64,000 bases of DNA from Glandiceps talaboti (taxonomy: Eukaryota > Hemichordata > Enteropneusta > Spengelidae). This document shows positions 51,637 to 64,000 of the stretch, piece by piece (positions within the stretch are counted from its first letter, which is position 1; the number at the start of each line of letters is the position of its first letter). Position numbers and translations under genes: made by a program. A model generated the notes under the pieces. That model did no database searches. It saw nothing but the letters and a program-made list of their open reading frames with translations, and was not told where the DNA came from. The stretch covers positions 23,780,223 through 23,844,222 of the forward strand of contig NC_135556.1 in NCBI RefSeq assembly GCF_964340395.1. The letters are read 5' to 3'.

Positions 51637-53636
51637 AAAATAGTTCAATAAACTTGCGCGTGACATTGACAAAGGTCGAGATGAACCTCGATGCAGCGAC
51701 CAGCACATTTGTCAAATTCATGAAGAAAATAACAAAAAATAGCAAATCATTCGGTGTGTGTAAATTATGAAGTCTCATACTTAATTTCAGATATTTCATA
51801 ACGAATTCGTGTTTAAGAAAATAACAAAATGTAGCTAGTCATTCCCACACGTTGCTGTTTATATGTTGAAATCATACTTAATCTTGGATATTTCACAACT
51901 CTTATTGGCCTTGTATATAACATATAACATAGAATACAATTCATCTAAAGAGAAAATAATTGGCAACGAATTTGAATTTAGGAACTATTAAAACGTTAAA
52001 CTGATAACAAATACCAAAACGAAACGATTAACTTGACGATTGTCACTATCGTCAGAAATTCCGTGGGTTTAACCTGTTCATAGTGATTTCCAGATAAATC
52101 TATCATTTTAAAATCAAGATTAATCTTTACCTGATATTAGGACACTTTTGAAATATCTGAAGGCAAAATAAAGAGTTGGGGATTTTTCCAGCTTAAGATA
52201 ATATTTTTTTTTAGATTCGGCGAGACATGCGGGTATGATAAATTACCAGCGTGCTAACAACAATTCGACCTTGGGTTTTAGTTCAGGGCTTGGCGATGTT
52301 TGTCGAACCTCGTTGTTTATTATCGTACGAATTTGTCATGTCAATCTCAAGTACCGTATTTAACAAAATTTCTTCAACCGTTACATTGGAATTTCCACCT
52401 TTGGAAGGATTAATATTGTTGTAGTTTATTCAAACCTATGTCATCATTTTTTTTTTGAAATAGTGCCAAGGATCCCTACAGACCTGCAATTTTATATGTG
52501 ATGTCACGTGTCCGATATGCGCATGAGTCATGGCCCCTTTTCTCAAATTCCACCTTTAAGGCTTTATGTATTTCTTCTTCTTCTTCTTCATACTCAAAGT
52601 GATGGAGATATACCTGTTCAGACACATAGCTACGCCGGTGCTGCACCGATACAAAGCTCCCGAATTGGTACAATTGCAAGCTATCAAGTTTGCTTGTCAC
52701 GCTGTTATTATATTTAGCATAACAGATGCAATAACTTGGTAGGTTGAGAGAATTCAGTTGCAACTTTACGCCGTCGCAGCAACGGCGAAACTGTGTATGT
52801 CTGAATATGTGCGACCAGGTGTTTTGATTTCGTCCAGGTGAATTTTTACCGTATGAGTTCAATTCAGTCCAACCCAGACAGCAATTCCTGAACAATGCTG
52901 TTGTTCATGGGCAAAGTAGTGTCGGACTCGCACTCGACATTCAGGAGCACGACCTTTAAGATAACAACAGTTTACCGATTGAAGCTACTTGTTTCTAGTG
53001 ATAAATCACCTGGACGGGTCCAAGTGGTGGGGCAAACAAAGCAATATGTATCTACCTTAGCGATCTTTTGACTCCTTTGAGGTGATTGAGTACTCTACTC
53101 CACTCCCGTACGACGGCAATGTACATACATTGTATGACCTGTCATACATACCAGTCGTTGAATATGGAGAACACCTCCCAAAGTTATCTTGCACAGATTG
53201 GTTACATTTCCTGCCAAAAAAGAGAAGAATTTTGTTATGACGACCGAAAAGGTTGGAATAAAAAAGTCAAATACCAAGCCTAGCTATTTGTGTAATCAGA
53301 ACCAAACAATTTAAGTTTACTGAGCTTACTTGGTTGCTATGGTTATTCCTAAATTAAAGCGGACGGGTATAAAATAAAAGTTAACACCTGTTTATCATTG
53401 TTGAAATCTATGAAATGATCTATACGTGACGAGTTAGTGAATGTAATGTTAGTGCATTTGACATGGATTAAAACAATATGATTATGATAACAAACAATGA
53501 TATTACGTAATGTAATGTAAATTGATGTATTTTGATATACAGTAACCCAATGATTGCTATAGACTACGAAAACAGTTACTGTAATATACTAAGATGGCAT
53601 GTCACACAAGGGTATAATGCCACGCCTCTTTTCACA

Positions 53637-53960
53637 CTGTAATGTAATGTAATGTAATGTGATGTAATGTAATGTAATGTAATGCAATGTAATGAATGTA
53701 ATGTAATGTTATGCAATACAATGCAATGTAATGTAATGAATGTAATGTTATGCAATGTAATACAATGTAATGTAATGTAATGTAATGTAATACAATATAA
53801 TGCAATGCAATGTAATGTAATGTTATGCAATGCAATGCAATGTAATGTAATGTAATGTAATGCAATGTAATACAAAAAATGTATAATGTAATGTAACAGT
53901 AATGTAATGCAATATGATATAATGTGATGTGTAATGTAAAGTGCTGCGATGTGATATAAC
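53637..53960 (+). repeat. (AATGT)n satellite-like microsatellite
   Basis: About 320 bp of AATGT pentamers with GATGT, AATGC and AATAC variants and occasional slips; scattered AATGT continues on either side. Minus-strand frames reading ITLHCIALHYITLH are artefacts. Confidence 0.95.
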
Positions 53961-55403
53961 TTGACTTACTGCAGTGCATTACACAGTAGCATGTAATATG
54001 ATGTTATGTCAACTCGTGTATGTATGTAATGGCACGTATCTTTGCGCTCTGTAATGTGAAGTGATATAAATATGATATAATGTAGGGTCATTTAATCTGA
54101 CTTAATATTACAACACATTGCACAGTGAAATGTAATGTGATATCATATCACAGTCACATTTGCTGTCATGCCATCTGACGTATTACAATGTTTTCCAAGA
54201 ATATCATGTGATATGGTAAAAAACAATAATGTAATGTCATGTATGCACAGTAATGTAATGTTGACTGACAGCAATACTATATAATAATATAATGTGATAT
54301 GTCATGTCATGATCGAATATATAATATCATTTTATACAATTTAGTTGGAGACGCCATTTTATCAAAGTATATATAGTGTATTATCATATTGATGTAGATT
54401 CATGTCTTGAACTGAATGAATGTAAATCACTATGTGACATTTATATAGATATGATCTATAAATTCCACTTCTTCTTTACAATCATGGTGTTCTGAGTGGA
54501 TCCACAATTATCTCCTAAAATCATTTATTTAGTTTTCCTAAATGCAAAGCTACATATCTCTCAGTTGTCAGAGCTGACTATAAATGTTTTAATAAGTCGA
54601 ATATCATAAATAATTCTTTATATGAAACAAAAATAACAATGAAATATAATCAGATCTGAGCTGTACTCCTTCCGAAGATCCACAATCACCGTGATGATAG
54701 TTTGTATTTTATGGGTTTTATCAAGTAAACGATATGAACATATTAAATGGATGTGTTCGCAGATCAAAGTAAAGGTCAGCGGTAAGTCATGGCCACACAA
54801 TTTTTCATCGTTTCAATTTGTGTACTCAAGGTAAGGCTGAATTATCTGTGTGTAGATATCAATGGACTAGTGGGTACGTCTAGCTGTACGATCAGTCTAC
54901 AGATTATAATGTCCATTTCACTACACGATAGACTGAATACAAATAAAGTCAATCTATTTTGGTCATGAGCCGTGTAGATATCACGTTTTAGCGAACGAGT
55001 GGTAAAAGTTCGTACTACTTGACATGCGTGCGACTAGATTGGCTTGATACTAATAGATGATGTGATGTGATGCAATCTAACAACGTTACAGCCAACACTG
55101 CACGTGAACGTCCTTCAACACTACAAAAAATTACATGTATATTTCTAGTTTTATTACATCTATCAAATGTTTGCGTTTTTGCCAACAAAATAGTATTTTC
55201 TCGATTTCAGTTACACTTATTGCTGGGCGTTTGTCTACCCGTGTATGTATTATGTATATGCGTGTGCTCTTCTGAGGTGGTTATCAATACACGCTTTAAA
55301 TGATTAACTGATGTAGTAGCAATAGCCCTTTCTGGTAAACTGTTCCAAATGTCTACGGCACGTTGACTGAAAATATATATATGTATTTGTGTATCTGTGT
55401 ATC

Positions 55404-55453
55404 TGTGTATGTATGTATGTATGTATGTATGTATGTATGTATGTATGTATGTA
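55404..55453 (+). repeat. (GTAT)n microsatellite
   Basis: About twelve GTAT units, preceded by GTATCTGT variants. Confidence 0.95.
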
Positions 55454-56223
55454 TAATTATAAACAGCGTTATGGTTTGGCTCGACAGTGTGCATCACGTT
55501 ACACTATTCCATACAATCAACGTCTGAACTATTAATCAGTAAAATGGTGGTACCATTGCCTGTATATATGTAGTGCGACTAGCGACGATGTCTAATCGAG
55601 TGAACCCTAACAATTGTATCTGAAAGCAAACAGATAAAGACAGTGCCGATGTCACAATTAGACACAACAGTACATTTAATTCTCTACAAGTAATTGTTTA
55701 ACTGACAATTCTCAGCCTATATTTAAAACGCTGTAGCATTCCTTGCTCCCACTCAGTGGGTCACAACAGTTCACATGAATATTTATGTTGAGTACATTTT
55801 TTGATATCATTTCCATAAGAATAAGATAAAATTCGTTGATCTATGCCGCCTTGTTCTTGTTATTTCATTAAAGCGGTCCTCATCATGATAAACAATTGTT
55901 ATGCAAGTGTAACAGGCTTTGTAATCATAAATACATTGTCTCAATGACAAAGGGATTAATATCATGTTTCATTTTGGCTGGCAACTTGTATACAGGAGTG
56001 GTATGAGAACTACTAGTAGTCAGTTGATATTGTTCGTGAGCGATAAAACAAGAATTACAAAAATGTGGCGGGGAAAGGCAAGACAAAGGCAGTACAAAAT
56101 AAAAACAACAGTAACACTTCTCTTACGAATAGCGATGTCAATTGTTGAAAATGAGAATGTTCCTAATGCTTGTGCCAACACAATCTTTGACCACGATGAA
56201 AAGTTATCTGTAGCGTGGTCTGA

Positions 56224-56470
56224 TCCACCACCACCACCACCACCACCACCACCACCACCACCACCACCACCACCACCACCACCACCATCACACCCACCAC
56301 CACCACCCACCCGCCACCATCACCACCACCCATCACCATCATACCCACCACCACCACCATCACCCCCACCCATCACCATCACACCCACCACCACCACCAC
56401 ACCCACCCATCAACACCACCGCCACACCCACCCACCACCACCACACTCAGCACCACACCTACCCACCACC
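56224..56470 (+). repeat. (CCA)n microsatellite grading into CACCCA-rich sequence
   Basis: About 20 pure CCA units, then CAT/CAC/CCA mixtures. A plus-strand frame of 181 codons (55964-56509) runs through it as poly-Pro/His/Thr; its first 90 codons resemble nothing known, so it is treated as an artefact. Confidence 0.93.
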
Positions 56471-59400
56471 ATCACCACCATAACAAAAAGACCTGTAACA
56501 ATGAAGTGATCTTCCGGATGTGTTGGCTAAGTTTGAGATGGCGGACATCATGGAGGACTAATTGTAATGAATTACACTGTAATTGAAGAGATCTACATTG
56601 GGGATAACTGTAACTCAGATACATGATATAACTGATATTAACCCAAGCTAACACTTAATTGGTGACTTTACAATGAAATCAGTGAAACAATAACACATAC
56701 ATAGATAGATAAGATAACTGTGTGCCGGGGAAGTTAAAGAAAATTTAATATCGTTTACGTCGCCGATTTGTTTAAAGTGAAGTAGAGAAACAAGGGTTAT
56801 CTCTTACCGACTGTCCTTGCTGTTAACATGAATGTTTGTAGTAATATTAGTTGTTTTCTTTAGGTTTATCATTTGAAATAATTAAGATCAGCAAACCCTC
56901 TTATCCTATATCATCCGACGTATTTCAGATAAGATTGGTATCAGACCCAGACAATAAATGCAGCCAGATACAAGAACAACAACGTGTTATATTGATTGAT
57001 TAAGAAATAACAGCTATTACAAAATAATCAATATCGGAAACTATGAAAAAATTCTTACTATCTGGGCTAGCGTACAAAATCACCCTTGCCACACAAAGAC
57101 ATTTCTTTGAGGAATTCGTATTGTTGTGTCAAAGTTCACAGTGTATGAAACAAGTATGTCTTTGAGCCAAAGGTATTATATGCAGATTAGATAAAAACGT
57201 TTTAAGTTCATAACACTCATCCATACCTAGCTAATCTTTGACCAGATGTAAATTGGTGATTTGATGAGCCAGACTTCATAAATATCATGTTTGAATTATG
57301 ATAAGATTGGAATATGTCCTCGATTTGAGGTTTGCCTTTCAACCCATTTAATTTGACACGATACTGGTAAGCGACACTTTGATATCAAGAATAAAAAAAA
57401 AATCATGCATTGGAATGTATTTTTAGACAGCAACTTATTGTAGATCAATAGTTGTGACACGAGTTACAACGCCGTCTGTTTGTTGACGCATGTCTTTCTG
57501 CATAGAGCCTGGAGTGTTCCCGCCAAGATCTATGCGACAAAACGAAATTATCCCAACTTTGTTGGTCATTTGCCTCTTCTGACTAGTTTGCTGGCTTTTT
57601 AAAAAAAAAAAAAACTTTACGCTTGAATTGCTGCGCGCCATTTTTTGAGTATTTGGTGTAGTTTATGCAATTACAAAAAATGTATATGAATCGTGTACGA
57701 GTGTGACGAGAACACTAAATCCATCTTACTTCTTCATTGAATTCCTCACGGTCGCCCCTCCCGAATAATCAGGAAAAATACACCAAACATTTCTAACAAT
57801 GATTTATTTAGTACTGTCAAAGAGAAAGCAGGCTTTGTGAACACATCGAGGCAGGACTCAACATGCAGTTTGTAAATAACTGAAAAAAATCAATCTCGAA
57901 CCTCTCCTGTTTTTGACCTTCACGGCCTACTGATATTTAAAGTGATTTAAAATCCAACAAAAATCTAGAAGCATGGAGATTAAACCTGAAACGATGAACA
58001 TTCCTGAAAAGTATGAGATAATACCAGAGATAATACTTTCGCCTTATGTTCAAAGGTCAAAGGTCAAAGCTTCAAAGCAGTTAATGTGCTTTGGACCAAT
58101 ACATCCGTGTTTCGATACCTTAAGGTATGAGAAGAATTATATTAACATTGCTTTGCTATTACTGTTATCATTTAATACAGCCCGTTTCAAGTTACACTTC
58201 ACCAGCTCGGTCTGATCATGCTGCAACCACACAGAAAGCAATAAGGAATTGCATAGTGTACACTAAAATGGCAAGATCGCACATTTGCTACATTTTGTCT
58301 ATTATGATATTATGAAATAAACCATTTAAAGTCTGTAAAAGTACTGCAACTAGTCACAGACAAATACACACCGGTGCCAGAGTTTTGACGTCTGTATTTG
58401 ATGTTTGCATGGTGACACTTTAGCTCATTTCATTTATATAAAATGTGGCAAGAAACTGTATTCATTCAATCTTGCTATCTTAAAGTGTAGCATGTACAGT
58501 TTCTTATTGGTTTCTCTGTCTAGTTGTGTCAGACAGAGTCAGTGAACGGTAACTTGAACGGTTTTATTGTAGTATTTATTTATATTTTACATCTCGGTTT
58601 TTATTTTGCAATATCCTCATAAACTACAAGTTGGAAAAAATAGGCGGGTAAAATTTTGACTGGTTTATAGTTGCCTTACCGGAGGAAGACGTTCTTAGAA
58701 TACAATATCATACATGGTTATATTCAAGTCCAACATTAGCTTAATATGCTAAAATAAGTTATTTTGAGGATAAGATGAAAGGAGTAGAAATGTGGAATGT
58801 TTGATATGAATTGCAATTGGTTTCCATGGAAACGTTCGGGACAAGAAACAACAAGGATTGTAGCTGTCAGCAACACTTGGATTTGACGTACTAGGGTCGA
58901 AGTTTTTAATGATAAATCTCTGATTTCATCACCAGATTTACTACAATAAGATAACTGTATACAGTTGTCATTAAATCGCAGTTACAAAAGACTATTTGTC
59001 AAACTCTTGCCTGGTGGTATTTCGGTTTGTTTTCTATGAAAAATAAGACTTTGTAAACTGGAGAGTTATTGTACCCTCCAAGTGTTTTGAAAACTCTGTT
59101 AAGTCTTTCGTATAAATTGTAATTGACATCTGAATTTCTTTTTAAGATAAAGCAAATTGAAGGATGTACAAACTCTATCGGTTATTTAAAAGTCTATTGT
59201 ATTCTTTTACTGGAGGGCATAACACGATTGGTAAACAATTGCCCTATCAAAACGAGACACTGAAATCAATTCCCATCCCTAGGGGCTGAAATGTACAGAT
59301 CTGAACACGAAAATTGGAATGTTGCCACTTCCAGGGAGTGATACCTCGGGCTGATATCCACTGTTTGAAATAGACATAGACTGTGTGTGTCCCTTAATAC

Positions 59401-61095
59401 AGACACAAACCCTGTGTGTGTGTCCTTGTGTCAAAATGAATTATCTGTGCGACAATCGTTATGTTAGTTATTGTAGCATCTGTTGTATTCTCGGTTTTAG
59501 CTTTTCTTTTTGTCGATCACTAGATGCAGTTTGACATATCAGCATTTAACGCATGGAGAATCATCGTTACTGTCAAAGTTATAATACATAATATTGATGG
59601 GGAAAATGTATGTTTACTTTTTATTGAAAAACATAATTTTTTACCCCGATTTATTGGAACAGTGGAAGTTAACTGTATAGCCAAATATTGGAATTTGTTC
59701 TTAAGGTGAAATGAAAAACTCAAAAATTGTCTGGCTTGACAACTAGAATGTCAACATGGACTATCTAATCACACAGAGAAAACCAAATAAAAATTTAGAA
59801 AGGTTAAAAAAAACAGCTAAGGGGTACTTATTGTACCTATGTTACACTATTTCGGTTATACAAGTATGTTGTTCATAAGATACCTATTCCTTATTTGTTC
59901 ACTTTTCTTGTTTACTTGTTTTCCCTTTGGCGTGGAATCTAATTTGTCTACTTGAGACCTTGTAATATATAGAAATGGACAGTTACTACTGAGTTAGAAA
60001 TGAACATGTCTGGTCAGGACTGACTGGCACTATTGTCCATTTCACTAGATTGGTGAGTGCTTTGTTTCATGAAGTTACGAAGAAAAACAAAATGGAATAA
60101 AACATGTGAACTATCGGCCTCCTCTTGGTGGCTTGTGGTGCTACGGAAATCATGTGGTACTGTGAAGCACGAGTGAACTATCCTTAGAATAGTAAGTTTA
60201 GTAAAGTAAAGTTTTCATTTCGGCAATATATACTGTTACAAAGACACCGAATTGTAAGAAACAATAACAACTCGACACCCCAGGCTCCGGAAAAAGAGAG
60301 AGAGAGTTCGATCGATGGCTACTACATTGCAATGTCGCTGGTGGCAACTCGGTAGTATATACTATAGTGTATATAACGAATTAGAAAGTGGGAAGAAACG
60401 AAACCGCTTCCGAAAATTTAAAAAAAGAGCAGTTATGATTTAAACACACTCTAAATTAAAAATCGTCTGACTGAGCATAGTTTCATTATTTTATCACGAA
60501 TTGCAACATAACGAAATTAAATACACCTTTATTTGAAATGATATGCATACTACACGTACGTAATTGTGACAGCATTCACCCAAACACAATACCTCATTAT
60601 TTCCATACTCAATATTCCTCAGTGACACAGTTATTTAAAGCCATTTTCAACAATTCACACGAAATGATCACATATGTCACAGCTTTATTGATTAGATATT
60701 ACGCGAGTAAATATGCCAAACAACGTTTCGTGCATGTCATCTCGATGGTTAATGTGCTGAGTAGTTGGAATGTGTTGGAATGAGGTTTGACCGAAATATC
60801 GAGATACAGTCTCAGATATCGTCGTACCCAGGTGAAAATGTATACATCCGAAGCTTGTAGCACAGACGATTCTACCTCCATGCTTGTAGCTTGGAGGCTG
60901 AGACATCGTACATTCTCTATCAAAATATTAATGTTTTCCTAGTTCACCAACAAGTTCATTTATTACAAGATGGCAAACACTGAAAAGTGACTGAATAACC
61001 TCGTAATACAGACATTGTCAATTCGTACTATGACCTACCAACCACTGTTGTACCGACACACACATCTACTATATATACGCCCACTGTCGTTGCAA

Positions 61096-61241
61096 CACGT
61101 TCTCTAGTCTAGAATTCTAAACTGGTACAGTATTACACATGTACATATTAAAAACTTCATTACTAATACCATTAGTAATTAGTAATGAAGTTTTTAATAC
61201 ATAATACTGTACCAGTTTAGAATTCTAGACTACACGTTCTC
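61096..61241 (+). mobile_element. Palindromic MITE, 128 bp, with 9-bp target site duplication
   Basis: The element spans 61105-61232. It starts TAGTCTAGAATTCTAAACTG and continues GTACAGTATTA; the right end is the exact reverse complement over 31 bp. The arms resume after a small offset with TATTAAAAACTTCATTACTAA and its complement. CACGTTCTC lies directly outside both ends (61096-61104 and 61233-61241), a 9-bp target duplication. A duplication of that size fits Mutator-like elements, but the superfamily is inference. Perfect ends suggest recent insertion. Confidence 0.9.
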
Positions 61242-62627
61242 AGATATACGTATGCTACTGGAAAGTTCGAATCATCAAGCTAAAGTGACAACGGGTCTTC
61301 AATATGAAAAATCTAAAACTTCAAACATCAGTCGGTGTTACATGCCCTAAGTGTACACAGACATGGAAACAATCATTCGAATAATAAATGACGACTATGT
61401 CAATAAACACCATTGTATATTATAGCATGTTTTTTTTGGTGGATGTAATATAATTTAGAATTACAATACCTTTTATATTTATTTTCGAATGTTAACATTT
61501 CCAGCAAGTCCGTGTATTCAAATAAACTGCAACTCTGACATCACATCCATTGGAACAACATAACCAATCAGGTCTCGTCATACTTGTAGAAATCGGTTAT
61601 GATTTCTTACCAGTACTCTGATTGGTGCTTAGCGTCACAGAATATGATGACACACGTATATTCATTTAAACATGACATTTGGTAGTTTCCAGATGAAAGA
61701 GTAGAGAAGACGAGGCGAGACGAGACGAACGGAAACTAGCGAATGTAACCCCAGGCCTTGATATACCAGTGACTGTGATTTCTCACGTTCTCCACTACAT
61801 ACTGCGGGGGTTGGGCGACATTCTATCAATACGTATATATTCGAGGGCACACCTCACTTCCTGAAGTGCGTGGGAGATTTGGAGATTCATCATCATTTTT
61901 CAGTGACAGAATTGTTCCAAACGTGGCGAAGGTGAATAAAGTTCGAATACCCCTTCTTATGACTTCTTTTCATATTACTTGACATGGTGTCGATGACATG
62001 CCCCACATCTGATCTATATGTATATTTCTCGATGACCTAGTACCCGCATCAAGGGAAGGTGTATTGATACTACATCAAAGTATTGAAACCGCCAAACAAA
62101 GTACATGGAATGTGAATAATGGCAAGAACAGTGCTAAGAACATATAAGACAATGTCAGTGGATGTGCAAATGTCCGAGGCTCAATTACAATAAAATGTCC
62201 ACATGTATTAGTCATTTCACGTTAGTAAATTAAAATTACACTCTAAACGACTGGCGTGTTGAATTATTTGCCACCAGCGAATCGTGTGACATAAGCGACC
62301 ACGGACCCTAACGGATACCAGTTTCACGCACAAAATAACATGACTACGACTGTTTTTAAAATTTTAGTTGACATTTACTCTTTCAGTACTAAGATTTCCC
62401 CACCAACAATGATTTCTAACAAATTTCTTGTTTTATTTTGGCTAATAACAATTTCATTTTTAGTTAGATCATCGCCATGATCGTCGTCCGATGATCGCAA
62501 CAGCGTGATACACTGTGTAACTACCCCTTAGTATGGTCTTGTATCATCTATACCGTTCTACATATATACAAATATATTTATTGAGCACTCTTTACTCCAG
62601 CATAGACATTTGACCTATACTGAGTTG

Positions 62628-62688
62628 ATACATACATACATACATACATACATACATACATACATACATACATACATACATACATACA

Positions 62689-62724
<36 letters not shown>

Positions 62725-62726
62725 TA
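62628..62726 (+). repeat. (TACA)n microsatellite
   Basis: About 24 TACA units ending in a short TA run. Confidence 0.97.
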
Positions 62727-62866
62727 CATGTACATACATATGAGTGTAAGTGTCTCGCTGGAGAGAACAGTGCTCAATGCAATTATTAGTAGCGGAGCAT
62801 TATAGACTTAATTCAAAAGAATAAGGATAAGTCTGAAACTCTGAGTAACGACTTCCTTTGAATTAA

Positions 62867-62978
<112 letters not shown>

Positions 62979-63432
62979 TCATAAGACAGTGTCGATAACT
63001 GTCATTGGTCAAGTTAAGTCACGTGGGTTAAGTTTTAACCAATAGGGATGCCGTGTCGATAACATGCCATACATTCTATGCTATCTTTAGATGACTTATC
63101 TCAAATGTCGGCATCGTTAAAGTAAAGGAGAGTGTCAGCTATTGTTGGTACCGGTATTTATCTCTGACATTGTGCTGGCCACAGAACAATGCATTCTACA
63201 GCCTACGTCTCATTGAGAGACCGTATCAACACGAATGCCTTTCCGCACCTTGCAGTTCTCCGACATTTCGCCCTACTTCGGTGTTCGTGGTTATCACTTG
63301 CACTAACTGTTTCACCCACTGAACTTTGCCTGACTTTGCGTTGAAGAGAACAAAATTGTCAACGACCGGGATAAGTATGGCCAAAGTCTACTTTTTACTC
63401 TATTCTTTCAAGCACGACATTTTGTCTGCGGA

Positions 63433-63481
63433 GTCGTTGCTAAGCAACGACGTATTGGGAAATCCCTAATCAGTGACGTCA
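63433..63481. promoter_or_regulatory. X-box-like palindrome, inverted CCAAT and CRE cluster
   Basis: Within 49 bp: a perfect 19-bp palindrome, GTCGTTGCTAAGCAACGAC (63433-63451), whose core GTTGCTAAGCAAC resembles an RFX X-box; ATTGG (63454-63458, inverted CCAAT); and the perfect CRE TGACGTCA (63474-63481). Surrounding DNA is richer in CpG than the window average. This looks like a proximal promoter; direction and target gene are unknown. Confidence 0.55.
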
Positions 63482-63715
63482 GACGGGAATGACTATTCCA
63501 GTTCGATATTCGTCAAACCTTGTCTTGATGTTAACTTGAACTTTGGTCAGAGGTCAAGTGGTTGATGAGATGGCAGTAACTTGTCGTTCAGAGGGGTTAA
63601 AAGTGGAAACGACAACGGGTCAGGTTTCTGATATTTAAGCTGCTTGAAGTTTTGTGAGAAGTGCATTGAGCATACCGAGGAACGCCTCAGGTTACCCCTC
63701 TATACACTCAGAGAC

Positions 63716-63778
63716 ATGGCGACGACGAAACCGACTTTCCATCGTGATTGTGTAGACAGCTCGGTGTTGTCTTGTTAA
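63716..63778 (+). CDS. Short ATG-initiated frame downstream of the promoter-like cluster
   Basis: ACATGGCG start context, frame MATTKPTFHRDCVDSSVLSC then TAA, 235 bp past the CRE. It could be the first coding exon of a gene lying mostly beyond the window (with a donor inside this frame), an upstream ORF, or chance. No family recognised. Confidence 0.2.
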   Translation: MATTKPTFHRDCVDSSVLSC

Positions 63779-64000
63779 AGGAATTTAGGGTACTTGCGAC
63801 ACATTATACGAAACATAAAGTTTATAATTCGATTTATGAAGGCAAGGAAATGACCATGTATTCCAGACTGTGATTTTATCGTGGCGTCGAGCTTTATATG
63901 TTCATTTTTCTTCAAAATAAAGACAAATGCATCTGCAAACATAGTTAAAACTATTAAAACTCTTTCTTTTCGACACCTAGATTCAGTCAAACAGTGCAGT

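Larger units (their letters stand above)
49462..53636. other. About 4.2 kb without a recognised gene, two small features
   Basis: Contains the small ORF at 50125 and the 28-bp triple repeat at 51552. A 139-codon minus-strand frame (52476-52895) includes a Glu run from a TTC microsatellite and matches nothing I know. Confidence 0.55.
53961..61094. other. About 7 kb without a recognised gene
   Basis: Holds a (GTAT)n run (about 55404-55453) and a CCA-rich satellite (56224-56470). No splice-supported coding sequence was recognised. Confidence 0.55.

Noticed and set aside
52476-52895. 139-codon minus-strand frame with a Glu run
   Set aside because: The Glu run comes from a TTC microsatellite; the rest matches nothing recognised and has no splice evidence.
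53576-53979. Minus-strand frames reading ITLHCIALHYITLH
   Set aside because: Translation of the AATGT pentamer satellite.
55964-56509. 181-codon plus-strand frame with poly-Pro/His
   Set aside because: More than half is translation of a CCA microsatellite; the N-terminal part has no recognisable domain or splice context.

Overview
The window reads as nuclear DNA of an AT-rich animal genome with introns, probably a marine invertebrate (a non-vertebrate deuterostome or a lophotrochozoan; the sequence does not settle which). The support is GT-AG introns of 0.3 to 7.7 kb, animal-type protein families, dense microsatellites (GA, TACA, TA, TG, CCA, AATGT), many small hairpin-type DNA transposons and one tRNA-headed SINE. 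Two protein-coding genes can be reconstructed exon by exon. No rRNA, true tRNA, CRISPR array or operon was seen, and no retrovirus or LTR element was recognised.

Gene 1 is on the minus strand, from 21041 down to about 8.4 kb. It is an NDFIP1/NDFIP2-like gene (NEDD4-family interacting protein): six exons in consistent phase encode PPxY-type motifs followed by membrane segments with the near-invariant FNWIG...[13 protein letters not shown] block. The last exon is unresolved. Gene 2 is on the plus strand, 21403 to 34242. It is a complete five-exon NUDT6-like Nudix hydrolase of 306 residues with an intact Nudix box. The two start codons are 361 bp apart, head to head, across a short CpG-richer stretch with TCTCGCGA, YY1-like and CRE-like motifs, so a shared bidirectional promoter is likely.

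Layout: 1-2.6 kb holds repeats, including a degenerate tandem array of the kind found at the 3' end of mobile elements. 2.6-8.3 kb has no recognised gene. 8.3-21.04 kb is the NDFIP-like gene; its introns carry several inverted-repeat elements (13.4, 14.2, 16.1, 16.9 and 18.2-19.05 kb) and a minus-strand LINE-like fragment at 19.9-20.4 kb. 21.4-34.2 kb is NUDT6; its introns carry a 390-bp hairpin element (22.7 kb), a 34-bp tandem repeat (26.4 kb), a 1.4-kb element with 230-bp terminal inverted repeats (26.9-28.3 kb) and a 1.8-kb minisatellite (30.6-32.4 kb). 34.3-63.4 kb is gene-poor: a SINE at 35.3 kb, many satellites, a degenerate protein-like repeat at 45.9-46.2 kb, and a small palindromic element with a 9-bp target duplication at 61.1 kb. 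The last 600 bp look like a promoter (X-box-like palindrome, inverted CCAAT, perfect CRE) with a short ATG-initiated frame, possibly the start of a gene beyond the window.

The two genes have no known shared pathway. The NDFIP-like product should act as a Golgi/endosomal adaptor for HECT ubiquitin ligases. The NUDT6 product should be a mitochondrial or cytosolic Nudix hydrolase. What links them here is the divergent promoter.
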